NCBI RefSeq assembly: GCF_001879205.1
Contig: NZ_MLFK01000007.1
Location: 248,001-312,000, forward strand
Origin: Flavobacterium johnsoniae
GTDB taxonomy: Bacteria; Bacteroidota; Bacteroidia; Flavobacteriales; Flavobacteriaceae
Length of the DNA: 64,000 bases
Direction of reading: 5' to 3'
Shown here: positions 22,535-32,245 of the stretch, piece after piece
Layout of the letters: each line of letters starts with the position of its first letter
How positions within the stretch are numbered: position 1 is the stretch's first letter
Notes under the pieces: model-generated
What the model was told of the DNA's origin: nothing
The model's input: only the letters and a program-made list of their open reading frames with translations
The model's database searches: none
Program-made: the position numbers and the translations under genes

Positions 22535-23671
22535 TTATTTCGCTGGTTGATTTTGGTAAGTTTCAATTTCAAAAACCAAAGTAGCATTTGGCGGAATTAC
22601 GCCTCCGGCACCTTTTTCTCCATAAGCTAAATTAGAAGGCAGGAAGAAAATTGCTTTTTCTCCGTCTGTCATCATATCGAGAGCTTCAATAAAACCAGGA
22701 ATCATACCGTCTTTTTTACCTACTGTAAAAGGAAAAGCTTTGTAGCCTCCTTGTGCATCCCTGTTTGCATCGTATTTTCCGTATGCTCTTGCAACTTCTG
22801 CGATACTGCTGTCAAAAAGAGTTCCGTCTTCAAAATATCCTGCATAATGAAAATAGATATTAGAACCTTCGGCACCTTTTACACCTGTTCCTTTCTTAGT
22901 AATTACATATTTTAAGTTAGATGGTGTTGCAGTTGCTTTGGCTTTTGTTGCTGCAAAATAAGCTGCTTTTGCTGTAATTACTTTTTTGGCTTCGTCTTTT
23001 TTGGCCTGCTCTTTTTTTACATCATCGCTTAAAACTTTTAAGGGATCAAATTTTTTCGCAGCAACACCTTTACGAGTAATCGTAATTTTGGTCATGACAT
23101 CGTCCTGAACAATTTTATTTACAACGTCCATTCCAGAAACTACATGTCCAAAAATAGTATGTTTTCCGTTCAGCCAGGGTGTATCTTTATGGGTAATGAA
23201 AAACTGGCTTCCGTTTGTTGCCGGACCTGAATTTGCCATGGCTAAAACACCGCCTTTTTCAAATTTTAAATTGTCTGTAAATTCATCCTTAAAAGAGAAT
23301 CCCGGACCACCAGAACCATTTCCGTCAGGATCACCTCCCTGAATCATAAAATCATTAATAACTCTATGGAATTTTAATCCATTATAAAATGGTTTTCCTT
23401 TAAGAGAAGCTTTTACATTAGGATTTGTGCCTTCTGCCAAAGTAATAAAGTTTGCAACTGTTACAGGAGCTTTTACATATTCTAATGATAAAACAATATC
23501 TCCTTTTGTCGTAGAAATAGTGGCAAAAATCCCTTCGTTTGGATTTGTTACAGCAGCCGGTTTAGCGGCAGTAGTTTTTGCAGCTGCTGGCTTTACTGGT
23601 GATGGTTTTTTAACTTGTGCCTGAATGTTTACGACAGCCAGACAGAATAAAAATAGAAATTTAAATTTCAT
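22535..23671 (-). CDS. Secreted cyclophilin-FKBP fusion peptidyl-prolyl isomerase
   Basis: A 378-residue exported protein (signal peptide cleaved near NIQAQ, then a Lys/Pro/Ala-rich linker) with two unrelated prolyl isomerase domains. Residues about 50-215 are a cyclophilin: GLKFHRVINDFMIQGGDP, GVLAMANSGPATNGSQFFIT, WLNGKHTIFGHVVSGMDVV. Residues about 265-375 are an FKBP domain: IYFHYAGYFEDGTLFDSS, PFTVGKKDGMIPGFIEALDM, LPSNLAYGEKGAGGVIPPNA. It should act on folding of periplasmic or surface proteins. It is a paralogue of the next upstream gene (23727-24797), which is a lipoprotein, so one isomerase is probably soluble and the other membrane-anchored. Last gene of the operon. Confidence 0.92.
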   Translation of the reverse strand: MKFKFLFLFCLAVVNIQAQVKKPSPVKPAAAKTTAAKPAAVTNPNEGIFATISTTKGDIVLSLEYVKAPVTVANFITLAEGTNPNVKASLKGKPFYNGLKFHRVINDFMIQGGDPDGNGSGGPGFSFKDEFTDNLKFEKGGVLAMANSGPATNGSQFFITHKDTPWLNGKHTIFGHVVSGMDVVNKIVQDDVMTKITITRKGVAAKKFDPLKVLSDDVKKEQAKKDEAKKVITAKAAYFAATKAKATATPSNLKYVITKKGTGVKGAEGSNIYFHYAGYFEDGTLFDSSIAEVARAYGKYDANRDAQGGYKAFPFTVGKKDGMIPGFIEALDMMTDGEKAIFFLPSNLAYGEKGAGGVIPPNATLVFEIETYQNQPAK

Positions 23672-23726
23672 TGTATTTGAATTTTAGTCCGTAAAAGTAA
23701 TTATAAGAAATTGATTATAAAAATAA

Positions 23727-24797
23727 TTACGGCTTCTCTAATAATTGAACTTCAAAAATAATATTTGCGTTTGGCGGAATAACACCTCCTGCACCAGTTT
23801 CTCCGTAAGCCAAGTGAGATGGAATGAAAAGGATTGCTTTATCTCCAAAAGAAAGTTTTTCGATACCTTCAATAAATCCAGGAATTAAACCGTCTTTTTT
23901 TCCTGCCTGAAATGGAATTGGCTGGTAACCATTTTGTTCTGCTCTTGCTGAATCAAATTTTCCAAAAGTTTTATTTACTTCTTCAATGCTTGAGTCAAAT
24001 AAGGTTCCGTCTTCTAAGAAACCTGCGTAGTGAATGTAAACCTGAGTTCCTATTGCTGGTTTTTTGCCCGCACCTTTTTCAGTAATAACATATTCTAATC
24101 CGCTGGAAGTTTTGGTAACTTTTGGTTTTAATGAAGCATAATACGCCACTTTTTCTTTTTGAACTCCTGCAAATTTGCTTTTTTCTTTAGCTATTTCTGC
24201 AAAATAATCGTGGAATACTTCTACGGCATCAAACTTTTTAGCAGCTTCACCATTTCTGATAATTGCAACTGAAACGATATTATCGCCCTGAACTACTTTG
24301 TTTACTACTTCTTGGCCTTTTTCTACAACATGTCCAAAAATCGTGTGTTTGTTGTCTAACCAAGGAGTTTCAACATGTGTAATGAAAAATTGACTGCTGT
24401 TTGTTCCAGGGCCGTTATTAGCCATTGCTAAAACACCTGCCTTATCAAACTTTAAATCTGAGAATTCATCTTTGAATTTATATCCTGTATCTCCAGAACC
24501 GGTTCCAAGAGGATCTCCTGACTGAATCATTAAATCTGCAATAACTCTGTGGAATTTTAATCCGTCAAAGAAAGGTTTCTTTTTTAAGTTTTCAGATACA
24601 AATTCGTTTTTGCCTTCCGCTAATGTTACAAAGTTTGCAACTGTAATTGGAGCTTTTTTATAATCTAATTCAACAATGATATGTCCTTTATTGGTTTCGA
24701 TATCAGCATACAAACCATCAGGTAAATTGCTGTGTTCGTCTTTACAAGAATAAAATGAGCTAACGGCAAGTAGTAATACTAAAATACTTTTTTTCAT
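23727..24797 (-). CDS. Lipoprotein cyclophilin-FKBP fusion peptidyl-prolyl isomerase
   Basis: A 356-residue lipoprotein (lipobox FYSC, then KDEHSN, acidic after Cys as in surface-exported Bacteroidota lipoproteins). It has the same two-domain layout as its downstream paralogue: cyclophilin (about 30-195: GLKFHRVIADLMIQSGDP, AMANNGPGTNSSQFFITHVE) and FKBP (about 240-352: VYIHYAGFLEDGTLFDSS, IPGFIEGIEKLSFGDKAILF, LAYGETGAGGVIPPNANIIF). The two genes look like a tandem duplication. It follows gldI by 15 nt, so it belongs to the same transcript and may serve folding of gliding or secretion-system components. Confidence 0.92.
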   Translation of the reverse strand: MKKSILVLLLAVSSFYSCKDEHSNLPDGLYADIETNKGHIIVELDYKKAPITVANFVTLAEGKNEFVSENLKKKPFFDGLKFHRVIADLMIQSGDPLGTGSGDTGYKFKDEFSDLKFDKAGVLAMANNGPGTNSSQFFITHVETPWLDNKHTIFGHVVEKGQEVVNKVVQGDNIVSVAIIRNGEAAKKFDAVEVFHDYFAEIAKEKSKFAGVQKEKVAYYASLKPKVTKTSSGLEYVITEKGAGKKPAIGTQVYIHYAGFLEDGTLFDSSIEEVNKTFGKFDSARAEQNGYQPIPFQAGKKDGLIPGFIEGIEKLSFGDKAILFIPSHLAYGETGAGGVIPPNANIIFEVQLLEKP

Positions 24798-24812
24798 TTC
24801 TTAAAATGTTTT

Positions 24813-25475
<663 letters not shown>

Positions 25476-25482
25476 ATTGGTT

Positions 25483-26487
25483 TTATAATTTTAGTTTCGT
25501 TACTAAATCTTCAAACTTTTTAAGCGTTTCTTCCATAGAGGTTTCAGATCTTCCGCCGGCTGCATTGACATGTCCGCCTCCGTTAAAATGATCGCGTGCA
25601 AACTGATTTACATCAAATCCTCCTTGCGAACGGAATGAAATTTTAATGATTTTTTCATCTTTATTTTCGATAAAGATAGCTGTAAATACAATTCCGCGTA
25701 TGCTTAAACCATAATTTACAATTCCTTCAGTATCGCCTTTTACATAGTTAAAAGAATCTAATTCTTCCTGAGTAAGAGAAGTGTAAGATGTTTTATGATC
25801 TTCAAAAACTTTCATGTTTTGAAGTGCACGTCCTAACAATTGCAAACGGCTGTAGGAGCTGTTATCGTATAATAAAACTGGAATTTGAGTATTTTCAACT
25901 CCCAAATCAATTAACTCTGCAATAATTCTGTGTGTGTTTCCTGTGGTACCCGGAAAACGAAACGAACCAGAATCAGTTAAAATTCCGGTATAAATGCAAG
26001 TTGCGATAGTTTTATCTATATCTTCTTTTTTATTTAAGAAAGAAATAAAATTGTAAACCATCTCACAAGTCGATCCGTATGAGGTATCAGAATAAGTATA
26101 AACGGCATAATCATGAGGTTTTTCATGATGATCAATCATGATAAACGGAGCAGTAAGCTTTACTAAAGTATGTTCCATTTCGCCTGTACGATGAAAAGCA
26201 TTAAAGTCAAGTGTAAAAATTAACTCGGCTTCTTCTAATATTTTGGTACAGTTTTCAGTGTCTTTTTCAAAGATTTTAACGGTTTCTGAACCTGGTAACC
26301 AGGCTAAAAAATCAGGGAAATCATTTGGGGCAATCACCGTTGGCTGGTGATTGTTTTTTAATAGAAAATGGTATAATGCCAAAGTAGAGCCCATGGCATC
26401 GCCATCTGGTCCTCGGTGTGGGATTATTATGATTTTCTTTGGAGCAGCAAGCAATAATTGAATCGCCTGAATATCTTGTATTTTCAT
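25483..26487 (-). CDS. nrnA: DHH/DHHA1 phosphoesterase, NrnA-type nanoRNase / pAp phosphatase
   Basis: A 334-residue cytoplasmic enzyme. The DHH-family metal motifs are visible: PHRGPDGDAMGSTLALYHFL, FTLDFNAFHRTGEM, MIDHHEKPHDYAV (DHH), and the C-terminal DHHA1 motif GGGHVNAAGG. Relatives degrade 2-5 nt RNAs left from mRNA decay or convert 3'-phosphoadenosine phosphate to AMP. It is the first gene of the four-gene unit with gldI and two isomerases; in my recall this pair (DHH enzyme with gldI) is conserved in Flavobacterium. Substrate preference is not visible. Confidence 0.87.
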   Translation of the reverse strand: MKIQDIQAIQLLLAAPKKIIIIPHRGPDGDAMGSTLALYHFLLKNNHQPTVIAPNDFPDFLAWLPGSETVKIFEKDTENCTKILEEAELIFTLDFNAFHRTGEMEHTLVKLTAPFIMIDHHEKPHDYAVYTYSDTSYGSTCEMVYNFISFLNKKEDIDKTIATCIYTGILTDSGSFRFPGTTGNTHRIIAELIDLGVENTQIPVLLYDNSSYSRLQLLGRALQNMKVFEDHKTSYTSLTQEELDSFNYVKGDTEGIVNYGLSIRGIVFTAIFIENKDEKIIKISFRSQGGFDVNQFARDHFNGGGHVNAAGGRSETSMEETLKKFEDLVTKLKL

Positions 26488-26593
26488 AGTGTGCGAATTT
26501 ACATTTTTTTAATGTAATGCTGAAAATATTTTAGCCGCAGTTTTTGGTTTTAGTTTTAGTTATTTTGAGATTGAGTTGCTGTGTGTAAAATTG

Positions 26594-26650
26594 GCACACG
26601 GATGAAACGGATTCGCTATCGCAAAAACGCTGATTTGAACGGATTTTTTT
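26594..26650. repeat. CGGATT-type intergenic repeat
   Basis: GGCACACGGATGAAACGGATTC and AACGCTGATTTGAACGGATTT-type units, the same family as the middle arms at 60032-60064 and 60222-60256 (core AAACGGATTTA). Nothing else is seen in the 219-bp gap between 26488 and 26706. Confidence 0.5.
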
Positions 26651-26706
26651 AATGAAAGAGTTTCGTAGGAACGCTGTGGTTGGCAGCAGCAAGATGTGTA
26701 AATCAA

Positions 26707-27948
26707 TTAGGATTTGGAATTTATTTTGTACAATTTATGTTTAGCACCTTTTACAATCTGCGATTTATAAATACCAACAGAACCTGATGAAAAATAAGCA
26801 ATAGTGCAACCAAGAGCAATAAAAATTCCAGGCTGCAGGCCGAATAATTCCAGACCCATGATCGTGCAGGCAATAGGAGTGTGAGTTGCGCCTGAGAACA
26901 CAGCTACAAATCCAATTCCGGCTAAAAGCGCAATCGGCATCGGAATAAATAAGGATAATGCACTTCCTAAAGTGGCGCCTACGAAAAACAAAGGAGTTAC
27001 TTCGCCGCCTTTAAAACCGGCTCCTAAGGTAAATCCGGTAAATACTATTTTAAGAAGAAAATCATACCATTCACTTGGGTTTGAAAATGAATCTACTATA
27101 ACAGGAACACCAAGTCCGGAGAATTTAGTAAATCCCAAACCGGCAATGGCAATTGCTAAAACGATACCGCCTATAACCGGACGAAGCGGCGGGTATTTAA
27201 TGTTTTTTGAAAAAAGAGAACCCCAGAAATGAGTGCTTCTTGAAAATAATAAAGCCGCAAATCCCGAAAGAAGCCCAATTAATATGGTGTAAAATAGGTT
27301 GTCGATAGTAAGTTCCGGAACAATTGGAATGCTGTAATGAGTATGTTTTATTTCCCAAAATTCTACTGTAAAATAAGCTGCGTAAGCCACTAAAAAAGAA
27401 AGAACAATACTTTTAAAATTGATTTTACTGAAATATAAAACCTCTAAAGCAAAAATTGCTCCGGCTAAAGGAGTTCCAAAAACAGAAGCAAAACCAGCAC
27501 TGATTCCGAGAATGATTAGAATTCTTCGCTCTGAATTGTCTAGTTTGAAAATCTTGGTAAATTGATCTGCGATTGCGCCTCCCATTTGTACAGCTGTGCC
27601 TTCGCGTCCTGCCGAACCTCCAAATAAATGGGTCAGCAAAGTTCCTAAAAGAACCAGAGGTGCCATTTTAAAGGGAATTACTTTTTTAGGTTGTTCGTAT
27701 TCTTCGAGCAGTAAATTGTTTCCTTTTACAACAGATTCTCCCCAATAATAATAAGTCAATCCAACCAAAAATCCGCCGAAAGGCAACAGCCAGATAATCC
27801 ATTGGTGCTGTATTCTAAACTGGGTAACCCACTCTAAAGAAACCAAAAAAAATGCCGATGCAGATCCTGAAAAAACACCTATTAAGGCACAAATTATAAT
27901 CCATTTAGGAATGGAAATTAGTAATTGTTTCAGGTTTTGGGAAGTCAT
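26707..27948 (-). CDS. CLC-family anion channel/antiporter with CLC-F (fluoride exporter) motifs
   Basis: A 413-residue polytopic inner-membrane CLC protein. Where chloride CLCs have GSGIP, this one reads KGNNLLL (about 75-81), and where they have GREGP it reads GGSAGREGTAVQMGG (about 110-124). Both changes fit, as I recall it, the CLC-F clade of fluoride/proton antiporters. GFASVFGTPLAGAIFALEVL and GATHTPIACTIMGLELFG are the other CLC signatures. CLC-F proteins expel fluoride to relieve toxicity and are often controlled by a fluoride riboswitch, but I see none upstream. The family call is firm; fluoride specificity is motif-based. Confidence 0.85.
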   Translation of the reverse strand: MTSQNLKQLLISIPKWIIICALIGVFSGSASAFFLVSLEWVTQFRIQHQWIIWLLPFGGFLVGLTYYYWGESVVKGNNLLLEEYEQPKKVIPFKMAPLVLLGTLLTHLFGGSAGREGTAVQMGGAIADQFTKIFKLDNSERRILIILGISAGFASVFGTPLAGAIFALEVLYFSKINFKSIVLSFLVAYAAYFTVEFWEIKHTHYSIPIVPELTIDNLFYTILIGLLSGFAALLFSRSTHFWGSLFSKNIKYPPLRPVIGGIVLAIAIAGLGFTKFSGLGVPVIVDSFSNPSEWYDFLLKIVFTGFTLGAGFKGGEVTPLFFVGATLGSALSLFIPMPIALLAGIGFVAVFSGATHTPIACTIMGLELFGLQPGIFIALGCTIAYFSSGSVGIYKSQIVKGAKHKLYKINSKS

Positions 27949-27968
27949 TAATTGTGTGATGTTTTTTA

Positions 27969-28090
27969 GCCACGAATTTCACGAATTTTCACGAATAAAT
28001 ATGTTGTTTAATTGAAGAAATAAAAGAAATCTTTTTAATTCTTTAATCTGTGGCAGAACAATTAATGGAAATTCGTGAAATTAGCAGCAG
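27969..28090. repeat. Inverted-repeat element with CACGAATTT units
   Basis: GCCACGAATTTCACGAATTT then TCACGAAT on the left is roughly reverse-complemented by ATTCGTGAAATTAGCAGC on the right, enclosing GAAATAAAAGAAATCTTTTT and similar AT-rich sequence. It uses the same units as at 16293-16350. It fills the gap between the CLC and Rid genes. Confidence 0.55.
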
Positions 28091-28099
28091 AAACCTTTA

Positions 28100-28480
28100 C
28101 TAAACGACAGCCGTAAATTCAATTTCGACTAAATATTCCGGAGCAACAAGTTTACTGATTTCATAAAAACCTGTTGTAGGCTTTACATCTTTAAAGAAAG
28201 CCGAATGTGCTCTGGCAACTTCTTCAAAAGTAGAAACATCAGTTGTAAAAATGCGGGTTCTGATCACGTCTTTTATGCCAACATTTAAATCTTCTAAAAC
28301 TTTTTCAACGCGTTCAATTATGTTATAAGTCTGCGCATAAGCATCATCGGCTTTTACTTTATCGCCGTCAACAATTGCTACAGTGCCAGAAACTTCAATG
28401 ATATTGCCAATTCTTACAGCGCGGCAGTATCCCATTTTGTCTTCCCACGGCGATCCTGTTAAGATGTTTTCTCTTTTCAT
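28100..28480 (-). CDS. Rid-family protein (RidA/YjgF-like)
   Basis: A 126-residue cytoplasmic protein of the Rid superfamily, whose RidA members hydrolyse reactive enamines/imines from PLP enzymes. Visible: GYCRAVRIGNIIEVSGTVAI, the helical YAQTYNIIERVEKVLEDLNV, DVIRTRIFTTDVSTFEEVAR with the conserved R-x-R-I-F, and PEYLVEIEFTAVV at the C-terminus. The key Arg near position 105 of E. coli RidA corresponds to a region that here reads APEYLVEIE without Arg, so this may be a Rid subfamily member without imine deaminase activity. A single-gene unit. Confidence 0.82.
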   Translation of the reverse strand: MKRENILTGSPWEDKMGYCRAVRIGNIIEVSGTVAIVDGDKVKADDAYAQTYNIIERVEKVLEDLNVGIKDVIRTRIFTTDVSTFEEVARAHSAFFKDVKPTTGFYEISKLVAPEYLVEIEFTAVV

Positions 28481-28645
28481 TTTATAAGTTTTTTTGAATC
28501 GTTTTTGTACAGTTTTAAAAACAAATTCAGGTTAATTAATGCGTTGCAATTTATGAAATATGCCTGCCAAAAGAGAATTATTCGTTTGAAATCACGCTGA
28601 AAATCTTTCTTTTTTGTGATATTTTAAAAGCCGAATTTTTAATTT

Positions 28646-28951
28646 CTAGTCAGTTAAACGTTCTTCGTAAAGTCGGAGTTTGTTTTGAGTGTTTGTTAAA
28701 TGCTGCTGTAAGGTTTCAATTTTGTTTAATAAATGATAAATAGCGTCAATTCCTTCTAGATTGATATTAAGATCATAATGCATACGAATCATTTTTTCAA
28801 CGGCAGGAAGCTGTTCCGGCTGCAGGTATTCATCATCTTTTTCAATTATAATTTCGACCAATCCGTAATTGTTAAGTTCTTTTATAAACGTATTTTCAAT
28901 TTCGTGATAAACGCAAAACTGTTTTATTTGTATTAAGTTCTTGTTACTCAT
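28646..28951 (-). CDS. cbpM: CbpM-like chaperone modulator
   Basis: A 101-residue protein overlapping the 3' end of the DnaJ-like gene by 8 nt, which implies translational coupling. It has the MerR-like fold pattern of Cbp[21 protein letters not shown] (helix-turn-helix), [40 protein letters not shown] and a C-terminal coiled coil [20 protein letters not shown]. CbpM binds the J domain of CbpA and inhibits it in E. coli. Confidence 0.85.
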   Translation of the reverse strand: MSNKNLIQIKQFCVYHEIENTFIKELNNYGLVEIIIEKDDEYLQPEQLPAVEKMIRMHYDLNINLEGIDAIYHLLNKIETLQQHLTNTQNKLRLYEERLTD

Positions 28952-29867
28952 GATTTCTAAGTTTAGATAATTCTGTAAACAATTCTTTTTCTTTTTCAGA
29001 TAATTTGGTTGGAATTTTTAGATTATACGTTACATATAAATCCCCAAATTGATTATCTTTTTTATAGACCGGAAATCCTTTTCCTTTTAATTTTACTTTT
29101 GTTCCGGTTTGTGTTTCGGGCGATACTTTAATTTTTACTTTTCCGTCAAATGTGCTTATGTTAATTTCGCCGCCCAAAACCGCGGTATACAGATCGAGAT
29201 CTACATTAGAGTATAAATTATTTCCTTCTCTTTTAAAATCAGAATTGTTGGCAATTAAAAAGGTGATGTATAAATCGCCATTTGGTCCGCCGTTTACTCC
29301 GGGACCGCCATGTCCGGGAATTTTGATGACCTGGCCGTTTTCGACTCCTGCCGGAATTGTAATTCGGATATTTTTACCATTTACGGTTAAACTTTGTTTG
29401 TGCGTTGTATAAGCGTCTTTCAAATCCAGCTGCAGTTCGGCATTAAAATCCTGTCCACGGTATTTTGACTGTCCACGGCTGCTTCGTCCCGAGGAACCAT
29501 ACATAGAATTGAAGAAATCAGAGAAATCACTTCCCGAAAAATCTCCTCCGCCAAAACCGGAAAAATCCTGCTGTCCGCTGCTTTGTTTTCTGGAATATTG
29601 TTGTTGGTTTGGGTCGTAGCCGGCTTTTTCAAATTCATCAGCGTGTTTCCAGTCTTTTCCGTATTTATCGTACTTTTTACGATTTTCAGGATTGCTTAAA
29701 ACTTCGTTTGCTTCGTTTATTTCTTTGAATTTCTTCTCCGCTTCTTTATCATTCGGATTCAAATCGGGATGATATTTTCTGGCCAGTTTTCGATATGCTT
29801 TTTTAATTTCGGCTTCAGTAGCTGATTTGGTAACGTCTAATATTTTATAATAGTCGATATAATCCAT
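28944..29867 (-). CDS. cbpA: CbpA-type DnaJ co-chaperone (no zinc domain)
   Basis: A 307-residue type II J-domain protein. The J domain is at 1-70 with HPD at 33-35 ([12 protein letters not shown]). A Gly/Ser-rich linker follows (about 78-135, [17 protein letters not shown]), then two beta-rich substrate-binding domains ([60 protein letters not shown]). The cysteine repeats of type I DnaJ are absent. It works with DnaK. The downstream overlap with cbpM confirms the CbpA assignment. The 319 bases to the next gene (29868-30186) hold no gene I can see apart from a promoter near 30097-30128. Confidence 0.92.
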   Translation of the reverse strand: MDYIDYYKILDVTKSATEAEIKKAYRKLARKYHPDLNPNDKEAEKKFKEINEANEVLSNPENRKKYDKYGKDWKHADEFEKAGYDPNQQQYSRKQSSGQQDFSGFGGGDFSGSDFSDFFNSMYGSSGRSSRGQSKYRGQDFNAELQLDLKDAYTTHKQSLTVNGKNIRITIPAGVENGQVIKIPGHGGPGVNGGPNGDLYITFLIANNSDFKREGNNLYSNVDLDLYTAVLGGEINISTFDGKVKIKVSPETQTGTKVKLKGKGFPVYKKDNQFGDLYVTYNLKIPTKLSEKEKELFTELSKLRNHE

Positions 29868-30096
29868 CTTTTTTTCATTTTTTGTGATAAGAAAAATTTA
29901 GGTATTGAAGTTAATAATAAGTTGTTAACTATCAAAGTAATGTACACTTTTAAAATAAAAAATTAACGCCTTCTCCTGAACTGGTTTTGGAATTTGTAAT
30001 TTTTTAACTGGAAATTATTTTAATAGAATCGCTTTTTTTTGGCAGGTTTTTTGATTCCAAAAATTAGCCTAATATATTGTTATAATAGTCTTAAAG

Positions 30097-30128
30097 TTGT
30101 CGCACCAAACTTATTTATGTTATTTTTG
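30097..30128 (+). promoter_or_regulatory. Promoter with TTG (-33) and TATTTTTG (-7) for the 30187 gene
   Basis: TTG at 30097-30099, a 21-nt spacer, and TATTTTTG at 30121-30128, matching the Bacteroidota two-part consensus. The start codon is 59 nt downstream of the -7 element. Confidence 0.6.
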
Positions 30129-30186
30129 TGATGCTATACTTGAGTTCTATAAAAAATTTTAAAGCCGATTCGATAATCTATATTCA

Positions 30187-30900
30187 ATGAAGCATATCTT
30201 ATTTTTCATACTATTTTTTGCCGCTGTAAGTGTTTCAGCGCAAACGGAGTTTGGTACAAAATTCAAACCCATCCCGGCACCAAAGTTTAGCACAAAGAAA
30301 AAAACGCCAATCCCTCAGGTAAAAGATCCGCAGGCCGAAACGGCTGATATCCCGGGTATAAAAACGCCTAATGTTTTCGATAATACTACTATTACTCAAA
30401 AATCTAAATTTCAGATAGGTCAGGAGAAAAGTAAATTCAGCATGTCTACAGAAAATGATTTTGCCAATCCGGGCGATCAATATGTAGCCAAAATGGAAAA
30501 AGATTTAGATAAGGCGCTAAGAGATGCTGGACTAAAAGAAGGACGTGGAACATTGGTTAAAAAGAACATTTCTCTTGGAGATTTTAAAACCAAATCGGAA
30601 TATTTTATTGTCAAATTCCGCGATTTTGGAGCAATTGACGGCGATTTAGTAAAAGTTTCTTCAAATGATAAAGTAATTCAGGATCATCTGCTTTTAGATT
30701 CTAATTTTAAAGATGTTAGAATCAATCTGGCCAATGGTTTTAATAAATTAGATTTTGAAGCTCTAAATATTGGTTCTTTGGGCGGAAATACGGCTGAAAT
30801 TAGAGTTTACGACGATAAAGGCCAATTGATTACCAATGATTATTGGGATAATCTTGCAGCAGGTTTTAAAGCATCGATTATCGTTACAAAAGAAGAATAA
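30187..30900 (+). CDS. Secreted hypothetical protein, 237 aa
   Basis: A signal peptide (MKHILFFILFFAAVSVSAQ) precedes a basic, Pro/Lys-rich N-terminal part (KFKPIPAPKFSTKKKTPIPQ). The C-terminal 100 residues look like a beta-sandwich (YFIVKFRDFGAIDGDLVKVS, DVRINLANGFNKLDFEALNI, TAEIRVYDDKGQLITNDYW), comparable in pattern to secreted beta-sandwich modules. I do not recognise a named family. It has a good promoter and faces a convergent MFS gene across a shared hairpin. Confidence 0.72.
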   Translation: MKHILFFILFFAAVSVSAQTEFGTKFKPIPAPKFSTKKKTPIPQVKDPQAETADIPGIKTPNVFDNTTITQKSKFQIGQEKSKFSMSTENDFANPGDQYVAKMEKDLDKALRDAGLKEGRGTLVKKNISLGDFKTKSEYFIVKFRDFGAIDGDLVKVSSNDKVIQDHLLLDSNFKDVRINLANGFNKLDFEALNIGSLGGNTAEIRVYDDKGQLITNDYWDNLAAGFKASIIVTKEE

Positions 30901-30931
30901 AGGTAAGATCAATATTTCATAATCTTACCTT
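30900..30931. terminator. Terminator hairpin between convergent genes
   Basis: A 10-bp stem AAGGTAAGAT with ATCTTACCTT and a 12-nt loop directly at the stop codon of the 30187 gene. The minus-strand transcript of the MFS gene runs into CCTTTATTCTTCTTTT after it, so it probably serves mainly the minus strand. Confidence 0.6.
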
Positions 30932-30952
30932 ATTTGAGGTTCTTATTTCATC

Positions 30953-32215
30953 TTATATAATAACTCTTTCAGGGTTTGTTGTTTTTCCTTCTCCGGTTTC
31001 TTTCAACAGAAAACTTACTAAAATGGCTATCGAAATGCCTACAATCCAAAACAAACCTGCTTGCTGAAAATGTACCGTTTTATCAAGAGTATCTTCGAGT
31101 GTTTGGCCAAATAAACGACTGAATAACGGACTTAAAAGTGTTGTTACTCCAAAAGTTATAAAGTTAATTGCTCCTGTGGCACTTCCTTTTACATTATCAG
31201 GATTCGCTTCTTTTATAATTGAATAAGGAATCATGGCGGCTCCCGAAGCAACGCCTAATAAAAACATACTGTATTTGACGGGAAGTACATCTGGAAAATA
31301 CAATAATTGAATTAATGCTGCAATCATCAATACAGCACCGAATACTAAAACTGGTTTTCGTTTTTTTAATTTGTCTGTAATGTACCCTAAAAGCGGACAT
31401 CCAAATACCCATCCAAAAGCAACCATTGCGCTTGATATTGTCGCAGTATGAAAATCTAATGCACGGTCTTTTTGAAAAAAGTCAACAGCCCATGTCATCG
31501 CAAATATGGTGGTTGGGGCAAACAGCAATCCGGAGATTATGCCGCAAAACCAGGATTGCGGATTACTAAAAACGATTTTATAAGGATCCAGCAGACTTTG
31601 TTTCTTTTGTGTGCTTTGTGTTGTTTTATCTGTATGGTTTGCCGGAGTTATAAACCAAAGCCCGAAAGCAACTATGATGGTAAAAATTCCAATGGAAAGC
31701 CAAAACGTATCGATATGCATTCCTTCTTCAATTAACGGACCAACAACAAATTGCCCTGCAGATCCTCCAAGCATTCCTAGGCATTGTGTAAATCCAATGG
31801 CTGTTGCGAGCGATTTTGCCGAAAATCCTTTACTGGCAAGATATACACATCCCGGAAAAGCAAAAGCACATCCTGCACCTTGAAATAATCGGCCTGTAAC
31901 ACCGCTAAACTGACTGGAAATAATAAACAGCAAACAGCCAATTCCTAAAATAAGCGCACCTGCAAAAAGCGAATATTTGGCTCCAAACCGATCCAAAGCG
32001 ATTCCGGCAATTAAACTGCAGGTTGAATAGGTGTAATAATAAGTTCCGATGATAGTGACTAATCGAATCTCATTTACTGAGAAATTCTGCGAAAGTTCCG
32101 GCAGCATTACCGCCGGTGCAGAACGTATAACATAATCTAAAAAATAAAAAACGAGGCCAAATACCCAGGCAATGATGTAATATTTGGTATACGATTTAGT
32201 ACTATTTATATCCAT
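30953..32215 (-). CDS. MFS transporter
   Basis: A 420-residue inner-membrane carrier of the major facilitator superfamily with about 12 helices. The loop 2-3 motif reads GIALDRFGAKYSLFAGALIL, matching the MFS motif A pattern (G-x-x-x-D-R-x-G-x-R/K), and the second-half equivalent reads LLGYITDKLKKRKPVLVFG. The N-terminus is typical of the D-galactonate/hexuronate or nitrate-like groups, but the substrate is unknown. It follows the PoxB-like gene by 30 nt in the same direction, so it probably shares its transcript and may move pyruvate, acetate or a related acid (inference). Confidence 0.87.
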   Translation of the reverse strand: MDINSTKSYTKYYIIAWVFGLVFYFLDYVIRSAPAVMLPELSQNFSVNEIRLVTIIGTYYYTYSTCSLIAGIALDRFGAKYSLFAGALILGIGCLLFIISSQFSGVTGRLFQGAGCAFAFPGCVYLASKGFSAKSLATAIGFTQCLGMLGGSAGQFVVGPLIEEGMHIDTFWLSIGIFTIIVAFGLWFITPANHTDKTTQSTQKKQSLLDPYKIVFSNPQSWFCGIISGLLFAPTTIFAMTWAVDFFQKDRALDFHTATISSAMVAFGWVFGCPLLGYITDKLKKRKPVLVFGAVLMIAALIQLLYFPDVLPVKYSMFLLGVASGAAMIPYSIIKEANPDNVKGSATGAINFITFGVTTLLSPLFSRLFGQTLEDTLDKTVHFQQAGLFWIVGISIAILVSFLLKETGEGKTTNPERVII

Positions 32216-32245
32216 AAGATTGCTCTTTTTAAGTTAATGCCTAAT

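Noticed and set aside
27949..28099. Fluoride riboswitch upstream of the CLC gene
   Set aside because: The sequence is an inverted CACGAATTT-unit repeat and I see no crcB-like pseudoknot elements.
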